Shown here: one piece after another, positions 8,500-17,300 of the stretch
Numbering within the stretch: position 1 is the stretch's first letter
Layout: each line of letters begins with the position of its first letter
Source of the DNA: Clostridia bacterium
GTDB lineage: Bacteria > Bacillota > Clostridia > Oscillospirales > Acutalibacteraceae
Direction: 5' to 3'
Assembly (NCBI GenBank): GCA_017512465.1
Contig: JAFWGH010000156.1
Coordinates: forward strand, 1-48,889
Length of the DNA stretch: 48,889 nucleotides
Translations under genes and position numbers: made by a program
Notes under the pieces: generated by a model
Told to the model about the DNA's origin: nothing
Database searches by the model: none
What the model saw: the letters and a program-made list of their open reading frames with translations, nothing else

Positions 8500-9054
8500 T
8501 TATTCACTGAAAAATACACCGTTGTTTTCAAGCTCATCAATCAAGTCACCCACAATGTTAACATTGTGCGGAATGATGATAAAGGTGCTTGCGGCAACTC
8601 TGCGAATTTCGCCGCCGTTGGCATATGCCGCGCCATAAAGGAAATCCACAATTCTTCTGGCGGTATCGCGCTGGGTTGCTTCCAAATTCAACACCACGGT
8701 TCTCTTATTATTGAGATGGTCTGCAATCTTGGTGACACCTTCAAACTTTTCGGGGTGCGCCAAAACAACCTGCACTTGTGTGGTGGTGTGAATATTGACT
8801 ACCTTATTTTGCTTATCATTACGCTCCGGCTCCGGTCTGGAAGCACGGGTCGGCTCTGCATAGGATTCACTGAATCGGCTGTAATCCGAAGCAGTGGTTT
8901 TTCTTTCCCTTTCCGGTTGGGCACGGAAGCTTGCCTTTTCCTGTTTCGGCTTTTTAACTTCTTCTACCTCGTATTCCTCTTCCATGTAATCGTCTTCTTC
9001 ATAATCATCATCCGGAACATTTACAAGATCTTTAATTTTGTCTATAAAACTCAT
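8500..9054 (-). CDS. sepF: SepF, FtsZ-associated cell-division protein
   Basis: 184 residues. An amphipathic N-terminal membrane-targeting stretch (MSFIDKIKDLVN) is followed by an acidic, then basic linker, and then the SepF domain (about residues 95-180: VVLAHPEKFEGVTKIADHL, VVLNLEATQRDTARRIVDFL, ASTFIIIPHNV). SepF polymerises into rings and tethers FtsZ to the membrane during septation. It is followed by divIVA and preceded by yggS, as in Bacillus (ylmE-ylmF ... divIVA), but the ylmG and ylmH genes normally between sepF and divIVA are absent here. Confidence 0.95.
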   Translation of the reverse strand: MSFIDKIKDLVNVPDDDYEEDDYMEEEYEVEEVKKPKQEKASFRAQPERERKTTASDYSRFSESYAEPTRASRPEPERNDKQNKVVNIHTTTQVQVVLAHPEKFEGVTKIADHLNNKRTVVLNLEATQRDTARRIVDFLYGAAYANGGEIRRVAASTFIIIPHNVNIVGDLIDELENNGVFFSE

Positions 9055-9091
9055 TCTATACCTCCATGCTCAAACGCAGTATTTTATTCAC

Positions 9092-9820
9092 TTATCTGTA
9101 AATTCTCTCACCAAACAGGGCGGAGCCGACACGCACAAGATTGGAGCCTTCCAATATTGCCTCATAATAATCCGCGCTCATGCCCATTGAGAGAACATTC
9201 ATATTTATATTATTAAATATTTTAGAGCTAAAGTCAATGTATAATTTATTCATTTGCGAAAAAAATTGCCTGTTTTGCTCTTTTGTTTCACAAATCGGCG
9301 GTATACACATCATTCCGCGCACCCGCACGGCAGGTAAGAGTGCAATTTCCGCCAAACTTTCTTCGAGTGTTTCCTGTGCAAAGCCGAATTTGGAGGCTTC
9401 CTCACCGATATTGACCTCAATGAGCACATCGGTGGTAATGCCCTGCATTTCGGAACGCTTGGATATCTCTTTTGCAATCTCCACACTGTCAACCGATTCA
9501 ATCATATCGACCTTTCCGACAATTTGGCGCACTTTATTCTTTTGCAAATGCCCGATCAAGTGCTTTTCCACACCCTCCAGGTGCAAATCGGGTTCCTTGC
9601 CCAAAAACTCCTGCACACGGTTTTCGCCGATAAGGGTAATCCCCTGCTCGATTGCCGTATTAATTAACACGGGCTCCACGGTTTTGGTCACCGCCATAAA
9701 GCGCACATCCTCGGGGTTTCTGCCGCTTTTTACCGCCGCTTCGGCAATCCGCTCACTGATGATTTTATAGTTTTCCTTAACTATCTCAATTCGCCGGTTT
9801 GTACTTAACAATTTTTCCAT
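9092..9820 (-). CDS. yggS: YggS/PLPBP-family pyridoxal phosphate homeostasis protein
   Basis: 242-residue single-domain TIM-barrel PLP protein related to the N-terminal domain of alanine racemase. The PLP lysine is in FMAVTKTVEP (near residue 45), with GENRVQEF, HLIGHLQKNK and the C-terminal phosphate-binding GMSADYYEAI and VRVGSALFG blocks. Members balance vitamin B6 and amino-acid pools and show no known catalysis. The start overlaps the upstream HlyD-like gene by 35 bases, and the ribosome site (GAGAG) is weak, suggesting coupling. Location directly before sepF is conserved in Firmicutes (ylmE). Confidence 0.94.
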   Translation of the reverse strand: MEKLLSTNRRIEIVKENYKIISERIAEAAVKSGRNPEDVRFMAVTKTVEPVLINTAIEQGITLIGENRVQEFLGKEPDLHLEGVEKHLIGHLQKNKVRQIVGKVDMIESVDSVEIAKEISKRSEMQGITTDVLIEVNIGEEASKFGFAQETLEESLAEIALLPAVRVRGMMCIPPICETKEQNRQFFSQMNKLYIDFSSKIFNNINMNVLSMGMSADYYEAILEGSNLVRVGSALFGERIYR

Positions 9821-11054
9821 CTCTCAGGTCATCCCCTTTTATAATTATCCTGTCATACAGGCGCACATAGCCTGTTTGTGTGGTGTTGGATTTTGCAATC
9901 ACAAAATCTTCACCGTTATAAATTATATCAACAAATTTTAACTTAACCACATTACCCGAAAGCACATATACACACTTAACGGTTCTCTCCTCGCCCGTTT
10001 CCTCATCCTGCACGGCAACGGCGCGAATGGCTTCATTCGGAATTCTGATGCCCTCATATTTATCAAATCGGATTTCCACCTTGCCCGCATGCAATCTTGC
10101 AATGTTTTCATCCATATTGCCGAGCTTTAAAACAAGCGCTACCATATCGACATTCTCGGCATCGGCATTAATAGCAGCAATAGAGGCGGTTAATTCGCTC
10201 ACATCGGACTGCGGAAAACCGATATTGACCTTATCGTTGATTTCCAAGCCCGAAATGGCATTGCGCTCCACCGCGCAGGCAATATACCAATCGAAGCTCT
10301 TAATGATTTTTCCCACGGAATTTTTGTTGCCTTCGCTTTGCTGCTGTTCCAAAATGCTGTTAATGTTGGAAACGGAAAGCTCTGTTGCCTTCTCATAATC
10401 CACCGGTGTTCCGGAAAACTCCGTGTTACTCACAAAATAGCCCGCTTCCTCGGATACCACCGCATCCTGCTTGGTAATATTTGCCTGTAAATTCTTTCTC
10501 GTGGCATACAGCTCATTGAGAATGGAGTTTACATCAATACTCTCACCAATCGTGATTTTGCGGTTATTGATATGGTCAATCATGACCGCACTCTGCTCGC
10601 GCGCGGTATTCAAATCGCCTGCGGCAAGTGTGCGGATATAGGCATTAATGCTGCTTTCAATATTCGAATCTATCACTTCGAGGTTGGAATTGCCCGCTGT
10701 GTTTTGCAAAATGATGTTTTCATAGTAGGCAATCTGCTTTTCGGTATCACTCAACTGTGCATAGGAATTTGCCTCCGCATCCGAAGAAAAGACCGTGGCA
10801 ATTACGCCGCCCTTTTCCACACGCGAACCATCCTCCACATTATAGACCATGGTACCGCCTTTTTTGGAAATAATATCGGCTTCATCACGAATAAAAATCG
10901 CATCCTGCGTGATGCTTTCATACACAACATCCTTATCGGCCGTCACGGTTTTTATCGGGTTATAGGTGATTTGAAACACCTGAAAGCCGATATAAAAAAG
11001 CACTAAAATAATGACAACGGCACCGATATATTTTGTTTTCACACCTTTTTTCAT
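9786..11054 (-). CDS. HlyD-like membrane-anchored protein of the division cluster
   Basis: 422 residues. A basic N-terminus and one membrane segment (about residues 8-27) lead into an extracytoplasmic part. It has a barrel-sandwich/lipoyl-like segment (GGTMVYNVEDGSRVEKGGVIATVF), a long helical region (about 95-200), and a second beta-rich half ending in RLYDRIIIKGDDL. This is the membrane-fusion adaptor (HlyD) plan, yet no ABC or RND transporter gene is nearby. The frame opens at 11138, but the ATG at 11054 overlaps the miaA stop as ATGA. Its place between miaA and yggS-sepF-divIVA suggests an envelope or division role; that is inference. Confidence 0.75.
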   Translation of the reverse strand: MKKGVKTKYIGAVVIILVLFYIGFQVFQITYNPIKTVTADKDVVYESITQDAIFIRDEADIISKKGGTMVYNVEDGSRVEKGGVIATVFSSDAEANSYAQLSDTEKQIAYYENIILQNTAGNSNLEVIDSNIESSINAYIRTLAAGDLNTAREQSAVMIDHINNRKITIGESIDVNSILNELYATRKNLQANITKQDAVVSEEAGYFVSNTEFSGTPVDYEKATELSVSNINSILEQQQSEGNKNSVGKIIKSFDWYIACAVERNAISGLEINDKVNIGFPQSDVSELTASIAAINADAENVDMVALVLKLGNMDENIARLHAGKVEIRFDKYEGIRIPNEAIRAVAVQDEETGEERTVKCVYVLSGNVVKLKFVDIIYNGEDFVIAKSNTTQTGYVRLYDRIIIKGDDLRDGKIVKYKPAN

Positions 11055-12010
11055 ACCAAAAACTCTCTTTTTTGAATTTCCTGCGCTGCCTGTTCGGCGA
11101 GCGAGTGCACATCCTGTCCATCGGCATAAAGCCAACAAATATCTTCTTCCCGCTTAAACCATGTTAACTGCCGCTTGGCATAATGGCGCGTTTCTTTTTT
11201 TAAGCTGTCGAGCGCTGTCGGCAAATCACAAGCGCCTTCAAAATACGGCTGTAATTCCTTATAGCCGATGGCGGCGGAAGCGGTGGCAAAATTCTCTTGT
11301 GCAAAGTACCACTTTGCTTCCTCGATTAATCCCGCCTTGCACATCACATCCACACGGCGGTTGATGCGCTCATACAGCGCCTGCCGGTCGGCAAAGGTGA
11401 TGCCGAAAACCAGCGCATCATAGCGCGCGGGCAAGCGGCGACTGCGCTCATTTTGCTCGGTAATGGTTTGACCGGTTAATTTATAATGCTCCATAGCGCG
11501 GATAATGCGCTTGAGATTATTGGGGTGCAGTTTTTCGGCGCTGAGCGGGTCATACTCCCGCAGCTCATCCAGTAACGCCTGTGCGCCCTCGGTAGCGGCG
11601 CGCGCCTCCAATTCCCGACGGTATGCCGCATCACTGCCCGCCGGTGAAAAAGTGATATTATGCAACAGGCTCGAAAAATACAACCCTGTACCGCCGCACA
11701 CAATCGGCAGTTTGCCGCGCGCGGCAATATCCTCTATCACTTCACCCGCAAGGCGTACATATTCCGCCACGCTAAAGGCTTCTGTCGGCTCCAAAAAATC
11801 GATAAGGTGATGCGGTATTCCCTGCATTTCCTGCGCGGTAGGCTTGGCAGTGGCAATGCACAGATGCTTATAAATCTGCATACTGTCACACGACACGACT
11901 TCACCGCCATAGCGCTTTGCAAGCTCCACCGCAAGCGCACTTTTACCGCTCGCAGTAGGACCTACCACCGCTAAAATCTTTATTTTATTTTTACTCGTTT
12001 CCTGTTCCAT
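11051..12010 (-). CDS. miaA: tRNA dimethylallyltransferase
   Basis: 319 residues. The P-loop GPTASGKSALAVEL is at residues 16-29, followed by SCDSMQIYKHL, YKLTGQTITEQ and the late GYKELQPYFEG and TRHYAKRQLTWF blocks. MiaA adds the dimethylallyl group to A37 of tRNAs reading UNN codons; MiaB, encoded at 17515-18921, then methylthiolates it, so both steps of ms2i6A37 synthesis sit in this cluster. The position after mutS-mutL is conserved in Firmicutes (hfq is absent here). No strong ribosome site is visible before the ATG. It overlaps the next gene by four bases. Confidence 0.95.
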   Translation of the reverse strand: MEQETSKNKIKILAVVGPTASGKSALAVELAKRYGGEVVSCDSMQIYKHLCIATAKPTAQEMQGIPHHLIDFLEPTEAFSVAEYVRLAGEVIEDIAARGKLPIVCGGTGLYFSSLLHNITFSPAGSDAAYRRELEARAATEGAQALLDELREYDPLSAEKLHPNNLKRIIRAMEHYKLTGQTITEQNERSRRLPARYDALVFGITFADRQALYERINRRVDVMCKAGLIEEAKWYFAQENFATASAAIGYKELQPYFEGACDLPTALDSLKKETRHYAKRQLTWFKREEDICWLYADGQDVHSLAEQAAQEIQKREFLV

Positions 12011-12220
12011 GTAGCATTACTCAGTCTATTAGCTGTTAGCAAATCAGCAGTTAAGAACCCGACCAACTGACCAAATCAAAGAATTGGAGTTGGTAGCCCG
12101 ACGGGAGTCGGGCTAGCCGGAACCTTGGCGTTCGCAGCACTTTGTGCTGCTCGGCTAATGCGAATGGTTGTGATGCAAAGCGGCACATAATACTGCTTTG
12201 TCGCCTCAAATTCCGAAATG
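12011..12220. repeat. Hairpin-rich mutL-miaA spacer
   Basis: 210-base spacer inside an otherwise tight operon. It contains a perfect 8-bp hairpin AGCCCGAC/GTCGGGCT with a 4-nt loop (12095-12114), a perfect 7-bp hairpin GCAGCAC-TTT-GTGCTGC (12134-12150), and a flanking CTAGCCG...CGGCTA pair that could enclose the second one. No U-tract follows either strand, so these are not ordinary terminators. The style (short perfect stems, 2-4 nt loops) matches the hairpin modules in other spacers of this window. Confidence 0.6.
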
Positions 12221-14179
12221 TTATACTCTTCCGAACTGCTTTTCAAACTCATAGCGGCTCATCACTATCATCACCGGTCTGCCATGCGGGCAATAACGAA
12301 TATCGGGCATTGAAAGCAATTTCGCCGTGAACTGTTCAAGCTCAAAGCGTGAGTTGACATTCCCGCCTTTAATTGCCGCGCGGCACGCCACGTTGTGATA
12401 CAGCCAATCGAGCGCTTCACTGGTGAAATCGCGCTTGTTTTGCCGCAAATAGCCTGCGGTTTCTTCTAATATATCTTTTATATCCGTATGCTCCAGTACC
12501 ATAGGATATGCTCTGACAAGTACGGTACCCATACCGAAATCTTCCAAAATAAAGCCGCTTTCCTCGAGCGCTTCGGCATGGACAATCAGGGCATCATAAT
12601 CCTCTTTAGAAAGCACCACACTGAGCGGTTCCATTAACATCTGCGGGTCTTTATGCGCTTCGGCTTTGAGGCTCTCATAAATCATGCGCTCATGCGCGGC
12701 ATGCTTATCAATAAACAAAACCTCATTCCCCTGCTCGACAACGATATACGTTTTAAACAGCTCGCCGACAAGGCGAAATTCCGGGGCTTGCGGGGCAGCG
12801 CTTTCCTCTGCTTCTGCCTGACTGTTATCCTCTGTTTCGGCAGGCGCTGCCGGTGCCGACTGCGCTTGCACGCTCTCCTCAGGCGCTGCTGCAGGCGCGG
12901 TTTGCTCCGGCTCATCATCAAATTCAATATCAATATTCACGCGGCGGCTTTGATACTCCGCTTTCGGGGAAGCTGCCTGCACCCGGTGCGCAATAACGCT
13001 TTCCGCTTCGGATTCGGGTGCTGTTTGTACCGGCGGTTTTTGTGCTTGTTTAAAATCATCCGCGCTTAAAGAAGTCCAAAAATCCCCCTTCGGAGCACTT
13101 TTTACATGCGCACTCTCTTGCAGCGGCTGCTGCTCGGGAACAGGGTCTTTTTTGGCAAATATCTTTTTATCAATGTGCATTTGCTTCGGTGTATCTTTTT
13201 CCATCAGCGCATTTTTACATGCATAATACACCGCATCAAACACCGCTTTTTCATTGGCAAAGCGCACTTCTGTTTTGGCGGGGTGAACATTTACATCCAC
13301 CAGCTCCGGCGGCATATCAATATGCAACACACAAGCCGGAACTTTTCCGACCATAATAGAATTTTTATAAGCGTTTTCGAGTGCACTCATCGCCGTAACG
13401 CTCTTAACCTGCCTGCCGCTGATGAAGAAATACTGCATGCTGCGATTGGCTCTGCACGCAAGCGGCTTGGAAATATACCCGCTGACGGCAACCGCACCGA
13501 GGCGGTAATCGACCGGCACAAGTGTTTTTGCAAAATCGCCGCCGAATACGGCATAGATAGCGTTATATAAATTTCCGTCTCCCGTGGTGGAAAAGACCTG
13601 CTTTCCCTCCCGCAAAAAGCGAATGGCAATTTCGGGGTGCGAGAGCGCAATTTTATCGACAACAGAGGCAACATAGTTGCCTTCGGTTACATCCTTTTTT
13701 AAAAATTTCATGCGGGCGGGTGTGTTGTAAAACAAATCTCGCACAATGACCGTTGTCCCCTTCGGGCAGCCGGCACTCTCGAGCAGGATTTCCTCCCCGC
13801 CGCTGATATGATACGCTGTACCGATTTGCTCACCTTCGGCAAGCGTTAACACCTCCACTTTGCTGACAGCGCAAATGGACGCGAGCGCTTCACCGCGAAA
13901 GCCGAGCGTACCGATGCTTTCCAAATCGGCTTCGGTACTGATTTTACTGGTTGCATGCGTGGTGAAAGCAAGCGGCAAATCCTCTTTGAGAATCCCGCAG
14001 CCGTTATCGCTCACGCGCATATAGGCACTGCCGCCGCCTTGAATTTCAATTGTCAAAGCGGTTGCACCGGCATCTATGGAATTTTCGGCGAGCTCTTTAA
14101 TGACACTCGCGGGGCGCTCCACCACCTCACCGGCAGCGATAAGCTCCGCCATATGCTTTGGCATTACCTTAATATTCAT
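12221..14179 (-). CDS. mutL: DNA mismatch repair protein MutL
   Basis: 652 residues. The GHKL ATPase domain occupies about 1-330 (IAAGEVVERPASVIKEL, DNGCGI, TLGFRGEALASI, GTTVIVRDLFYNTPAR). A long Ala/Glu/Pro-rich linker (about 340-465) joins it to the dimerisation domain. The C-terminal domain keeps the endonuclease signature DKHAAHERMIYE plus ACRAAIKGG and CPHGRP, so this should be a nicking-competent MutL, as expected where MutH is absent. It works with MutS, encoded eight bases upstream. The ATG is preceded by AGGA overlapping the mutS end. Confidence 0.96.
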   Translation of the reverse strand: MNIKVMPKHMAELIAAGEVVERPASVIKELAENSIDAGATALTIEIQGGGSAYMRVSDNGCGILKEDLPLAFTTHATSKISTEADLESIGTLGFRGEALASICAVSKVEVLTLAEGEQIGTAYHISGGEEILLESAGCPKGTTVIVRDLFYNTPARMKFLKKDVTEGNYVASVVDKIALSHPEIAIRFLREGKQVFSTTGDGNLYNAIYAVFGGDFAKTLVPVDYRLGAVAVSGYISKPLACRANRSMQYFFISGRQVKSVTAMSALENAYKNSIMVGKVPACVLHIDMPPELVDVNVHPAKTEVRFANEKAVFDAVYYACKNALMEKDTPKQMHIDKKIFAKKDPVPEQQPLQESAHVKSAPKGDFWTSLSADDFKQAQKPPVQTAPESEAESVIAHRVQAASPKAEYQSRRVNIDIEFDDEPEQTAPAAAPEESVQAQSAPAAPAETEDNSQAEAEESAAPQAPEFRLVGELFKTYIVVEQGNEVLFIDKHAAHERMIYESLKAEAHKDPQMLMEPLSVVLSKEDYDALIVHAEALEESGFILEDFGMGTVLVRAYPMVLEHTDIKDILEETAGYLRQNKRDFTSEALDWLYHNVACRAAIKGGNVNSRFELEQFTAKLLSMPDIRYCPHGRPVMIVMSRYEFEKQFGRV

Positions 14180-14187
14180 CAGTGTTC

Positions 14188-16797
14188 CTACATTTCTTCC
14201 TTCGCTCTGTTACTGAGCGCATATAATTTTTCCATTGCTTCAATCGGCGTAAGGGTGTTGACATCGAGCGCTTTCAACTGCTCCACAATCTCATTGGAGC
14301 CTGCCAGCGCAAAAGACATTTGGTCTGTCTCATCACGCTGCACCTCTTTGATAATCACGCGCTCCGAACCCTCGTTTTCGAGTGCATGCAGCACTTCGCT
14401 TGCGCGCTCGATAACCGCCTTGGGTACGCCCGCAAGCTTGGCAACATCAATACCGTAAGAATCATCGGTGCCGCCCGGCACGATACGGCGCAGGAAAATA
14501 ATATCCCCATCGCGTTTCTTTACGGCAATATTGTAATTCTTAATACCCTCGATTTCATTTTCAATTGCGGTTAATTCATGGTAGTGTGTCGCAAAGAGGG
14601 TTTTCGCGCCCAAGCGCTTCTTATCGGCAGTATATTCGAGCACGGCTCTTGCGATACTCATACCATCAAAGGTCGAGGTGCCTCTGCCGATTTCATCATA
14701 AATAATTAAGCTTTTTTTCGTGGCATTCTTTAAAATGGTGGCAACCTCGCTCATTTCCACCATAAAGGTGGATTGACCGGAGGTTAAATCATCCGATGCA
14801 CCTACGCGGGTGAAAATTGCATCGGTCACACCGATTTCCGCTCGGCCTGCCGGCACGAAAGAGCCGACTTGCGCCATGAGTGTGATGACCGCCACTTGAC
14901 GCATAAAGGTGGATTTACCCGCCATGTTGGGACCGGTGATGATAATCATACGATTTTCACCGCAATCGAGCAGTGTATCATTCGGCACAAAAGGTGTTTG
15001 CTTCATCATTTTTTCCACAACAGGATGTCTGCCGTCTTTAATGATAATCTTTTCGCCATCATTGACCTCGGGTCGGTGGAAATCAGACTCCACCGCAGCC
15101 GTGGCAAGCGACTGAATACAGTCACTCACGGCGATGCTCTGCGCTGTGTTTTGGATGCGCTCAAGCTGTGAGGCAATCTTATCGCGCACGCGTGCAAAAA
15201 TTTCACCTTCTGACTGAATAGAGCGTTCCTTTGCGCCTAAAATGCGGTTTTCCAACTCTTTTAATTCCTCGGTGATATAGCGCTCGGCATTGGTCAAGGT
15301 CTGTTTACGAATATAATCCTGCGGTACCAAATCTTTATAGAGATTGGTTACCTCCAAATAGTAGCCGTAAACCTTGTTATATTTAATTTTTAGGGATTTG
15401 ATACCGGTTCTCTCTTTTTCGGCAGCTTCAATTTTGCTTAAATACTGCTGCCCGTTTTCCATGATATCGCGCAAATTATCCAGCTCGGCATTAAAGCCGG
15501 CTTTAATCATGCCTCCCTCACGGATGCTGACCGGCGGTTCCTCTGCAATCGCCGCGTCAATGAGTGCATAAATATCATCGAGCGGGTCGATTTGCGCGGC
15601 ACAGGCACATAACATCTCACTGCGGCACTGCGCCAACAGCTCTTTCACCTTCGGGAGCGTGCATATTGCCTGCCCCATGGCTCTAAGCTCTCTTGCACCG
15701 GCGGTTTTGTAAACAATGCGGGTAATAATACGCTCAATATCGAGCACACCGTGAAGCAATTCGCGCAGCTGCTCGCGCACGGCAATATTGCTGTACAATT
15801 CCTCCACCGCATTCAAGCGCTTATTGATATCAACACTGCGCAACAGCGGTCTTTCCACCCAACTGCGCAGCTTACGCTTGCCCATGGAGGTTTTGGTTTT
15901 ATCCATCACCCACAGCAGGCTGCCTTTACTCTCTTTGGTGCGCATGGTTTCGGTTAATTCCAAATTGCGCATGGTCCCTGCATCCAGGTGCATAAACTGT
16001 GCAGAGGAATACACCTCCAAGCGGGTAATGCCCGCAAGGTCGGTTTTTTGCATTTGCTCTAAATAGATAAGCGCTTTGCCCACGGCACGCACCGCAAGCA
16101 TTTTCTCACCCAGCTCCAGCGCATCGAGCGCAGGCGCATTGAAATGAGAAAGCACCTTTTTCATCATGATATCGGGTGCAAACGCTTCATTCGGCACTTC
16201 ATCCGCCAAACAGTCTAACCGCTCGGAAATGAGCACCTTGATTTTTTTATACTCCAAACATTTCGCATTGAGCAATATCTCTTTAGGTTGATATTTTGCC
16301 AGCTCATTTATCACTTCATTTTCGGCATTTTTGGAAAACTCGCTCGCCAGCATAGTACCGGTGGAAACATCGCAAAAGCAAATGCCGATTTTTCTGCCTT
16401 CGGCAAACATGCAGCAAAGATAATTGTTTTCTCCCTCTTTGAGCACCGCACTGTCGCAGGTGGTGCCGGGGGTAACAACGCGAATGACTTCACGCTTCAC
16501 AATTCCCTTTGCGCTCGCCGGGTCCTCCGCCTGCTCGCATACGGCAACCTTATAGCCGCGCGCCACTAAGCGCGCAATATAATTGTCTGCCGCATGAAAA
16601 GGCACGCCGCACATGGGTGCGCGCTCTGCCTGCCCGCAGTCCTTACCGGTCAAGACCAGTTCCAATTCTTTTGAAACAAGCTTGGCATCATCAAAAAACA
16701 TCTCATAAAAATCGCCCACGCGAAACATGAGTATGGTATCTTGATAATCCGCTTTTATCTCAAAATATTGACGCATCATCGGTGATAAATCTGCCAA
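14188..16797 (-). CDS. mutS: DNA mismatch repair protein MutS
   Basis: About 869 residues. It has the N-terminal mismatch-recognition domain (FRVGDFYEMFFDDA, with the Phe-x-Glu motif), connector, lever and clamp domains, and the ABC-type ATPase (Walker A GPNMAGKSTFMRQ, Walker B IIYDEIGRGTSTFDG, then FATHYHEL). The frame begins with a TTG at 16812, but GGAGG lies within those first codons. I prefer the TTG at 16797, eight bases after GGAGG, which gives a start (LADLSPMMRQYFEIK) matching the usual MutS N-terminus. It lies between ylbF and mutL. Confidence 0.96.
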   Translation of the reverse strand: MADLSPMMRQYFEIKADYQDTILMFRVGDFYEMFFDDAKLVSKELELVLTGKDCGQAERAPMCGVPFHAADNYIARLVARGYKVAVCEQAEDPASAKGIVKREVIRVVTPGTTCDSAVLKEGENNYLCCMFAEGRKIGICFCDVSTGTMLASEFSKNAENEVINELAKYQPKEILLNAKCLEYKKIKVLISERLDCLADEVPNEAFAPDIMMKKVLSHFNAPALDALELGEKMLAVRAVGKALIYLEQMQKTDLAGITRLEVYSSAQFMHLDAGTMRNLELTETMRTKESKGSLLWVMDKTKTSMGKRKLRSWVERPLLRSVDINKRLNAVEELYSNIAVREQLRELLHGVLDIERIITRIVYKTAGARELRAMGQAICTLPKVKELLAQCRSEMLCACAAQIDPLDDIYALIDAAIAEEPPVSIREGGMIKAGFNAELDNLRDIMENGQQYLSKIEAAEKERTGIKSLKIKYNKVYGYYLEVTNLYKDLVPQDYIRKQTLTNAERYITEELKELENRILGAKERSIQSEGEIFARVRDKIASQLERIQNTAQSIAVSDCIQSLATAAVESDFHRPEVNDGEKIIIKDGRHPVVEKMMKQTPFVPNDTLLDCGENRMIIITGPNMAGKSTFMRQVAVITLMAQVGSFVPAGRAEIGVTDAIFTRVGASDDLTSGQSTFMVEMSEVATILKNATKKSLIIYDEIGRGTSTFDGMSIARAVLEYTADKKRLGAKTLFATHYHELTAIENEIEGIKNYNIAVKKRDGDIIFLRRIVPGGTDDSYGIDVAKLAGVPKAVIERASEVLHALENEGSERVIIKEVQRDETDQMSFALAGSNEIVEQLKALDVNTLTPIEAMEKLYALSNRAKEEM

Positions 16798-16831
16798 CTT
16801 TTCTTCCTCCAAATAACAAATTTCACACTGC

Positions 16832-16860
16832 CACTAAGCGTGGCGCTGCCACGCTTAGTG
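16832..16860. repeat. Perfect 13-bp hairpin over the ylbF stop codon
   Basis: CACTAAGCGTGGC (16832-16844), loop GCT, and GCCACGCTTAGTG (16848-16860). The ylbF stop codon (16855-16857) lies inside the right arm. There is no U-tract on the minus strand, so it is not a typical terminator. It may be an attenuator, a processing or stability hairpin, or a repeat insertion between ylbF and mutS. Confidence 0.7.
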
Positions 16861-17265
16861 ACAACCGCCGCAGCTGCTGCAATCATGGGTGCAGTTTTGT
16901 GCATCCGGGTCACAGGTCATGGGGTCTTCACCGTTTAAGCTCATGGCGATAATGCCGTTTACGGTGTTGACAACGCTTTCAAGCTCGGTTTGTGCCGCCT
17001 GGTAAGCGCGCATGTTCTCATTTTCCATGATTTTTTGGTAGGCATCCATGTACTGCTGATTATACACTTGCATTTTGGCTTCATCTTTATCTTCTTTTTC
17101 CGCCTCCTGCTGTGCTTTGAGCATAATCATATTAAACTCGCCGATAAGGTTTTGCAATGCTTCATCCTCATCATTGACTTTTCTTGCCTGCATTAATGCT
17201 TTGTAGCGCTCGTCCTCTTGCAAGGCTGCGCCCAACTCTCTTGCAATTTTAATTACATCTGCCAT
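16855..17265 (-). CDS. YlbF/YmcA-family protein with C-terminal cysteine cluster
   Basis: 136 residues. The helical YlbF/YmcA domain (about residues 1-105) is followed by a Cys-rich tail with CDPDAQNCTHDCSSCGGC, six cysteines near the end. In Bacillus, YlbF, YmcA and YaaT (RicF, RicA, RicT) form a complex carrying iron-sulfur clusters that promotes mRNA processing by RNase Y and supports sporulation and competence. YmcA is encoded beside the MiaB homologue there, as here. The cysteine tail would suit cluster binding. Whether it is RicA- or RicF-like cannot be settled from sequence alone, so I give no symbol. Confidence 0.85.
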   Translation of the reverse strand: MADVIKIARELGAALQEDERYKALMQARKVNDEDEALQNLIGEFNMIMLKAQQEAEKEDKDEAKMQVYNQQYMDAYQKIMENENMRAYQAAQTELESVVNTVNGIIAMSLNGEDPMTCDPDAQNCTHDCSSCGGCH

Positions 17266-17300
17266 TTTTTATTTCTCCTTTTTGTTTTATTTTGTTATAT

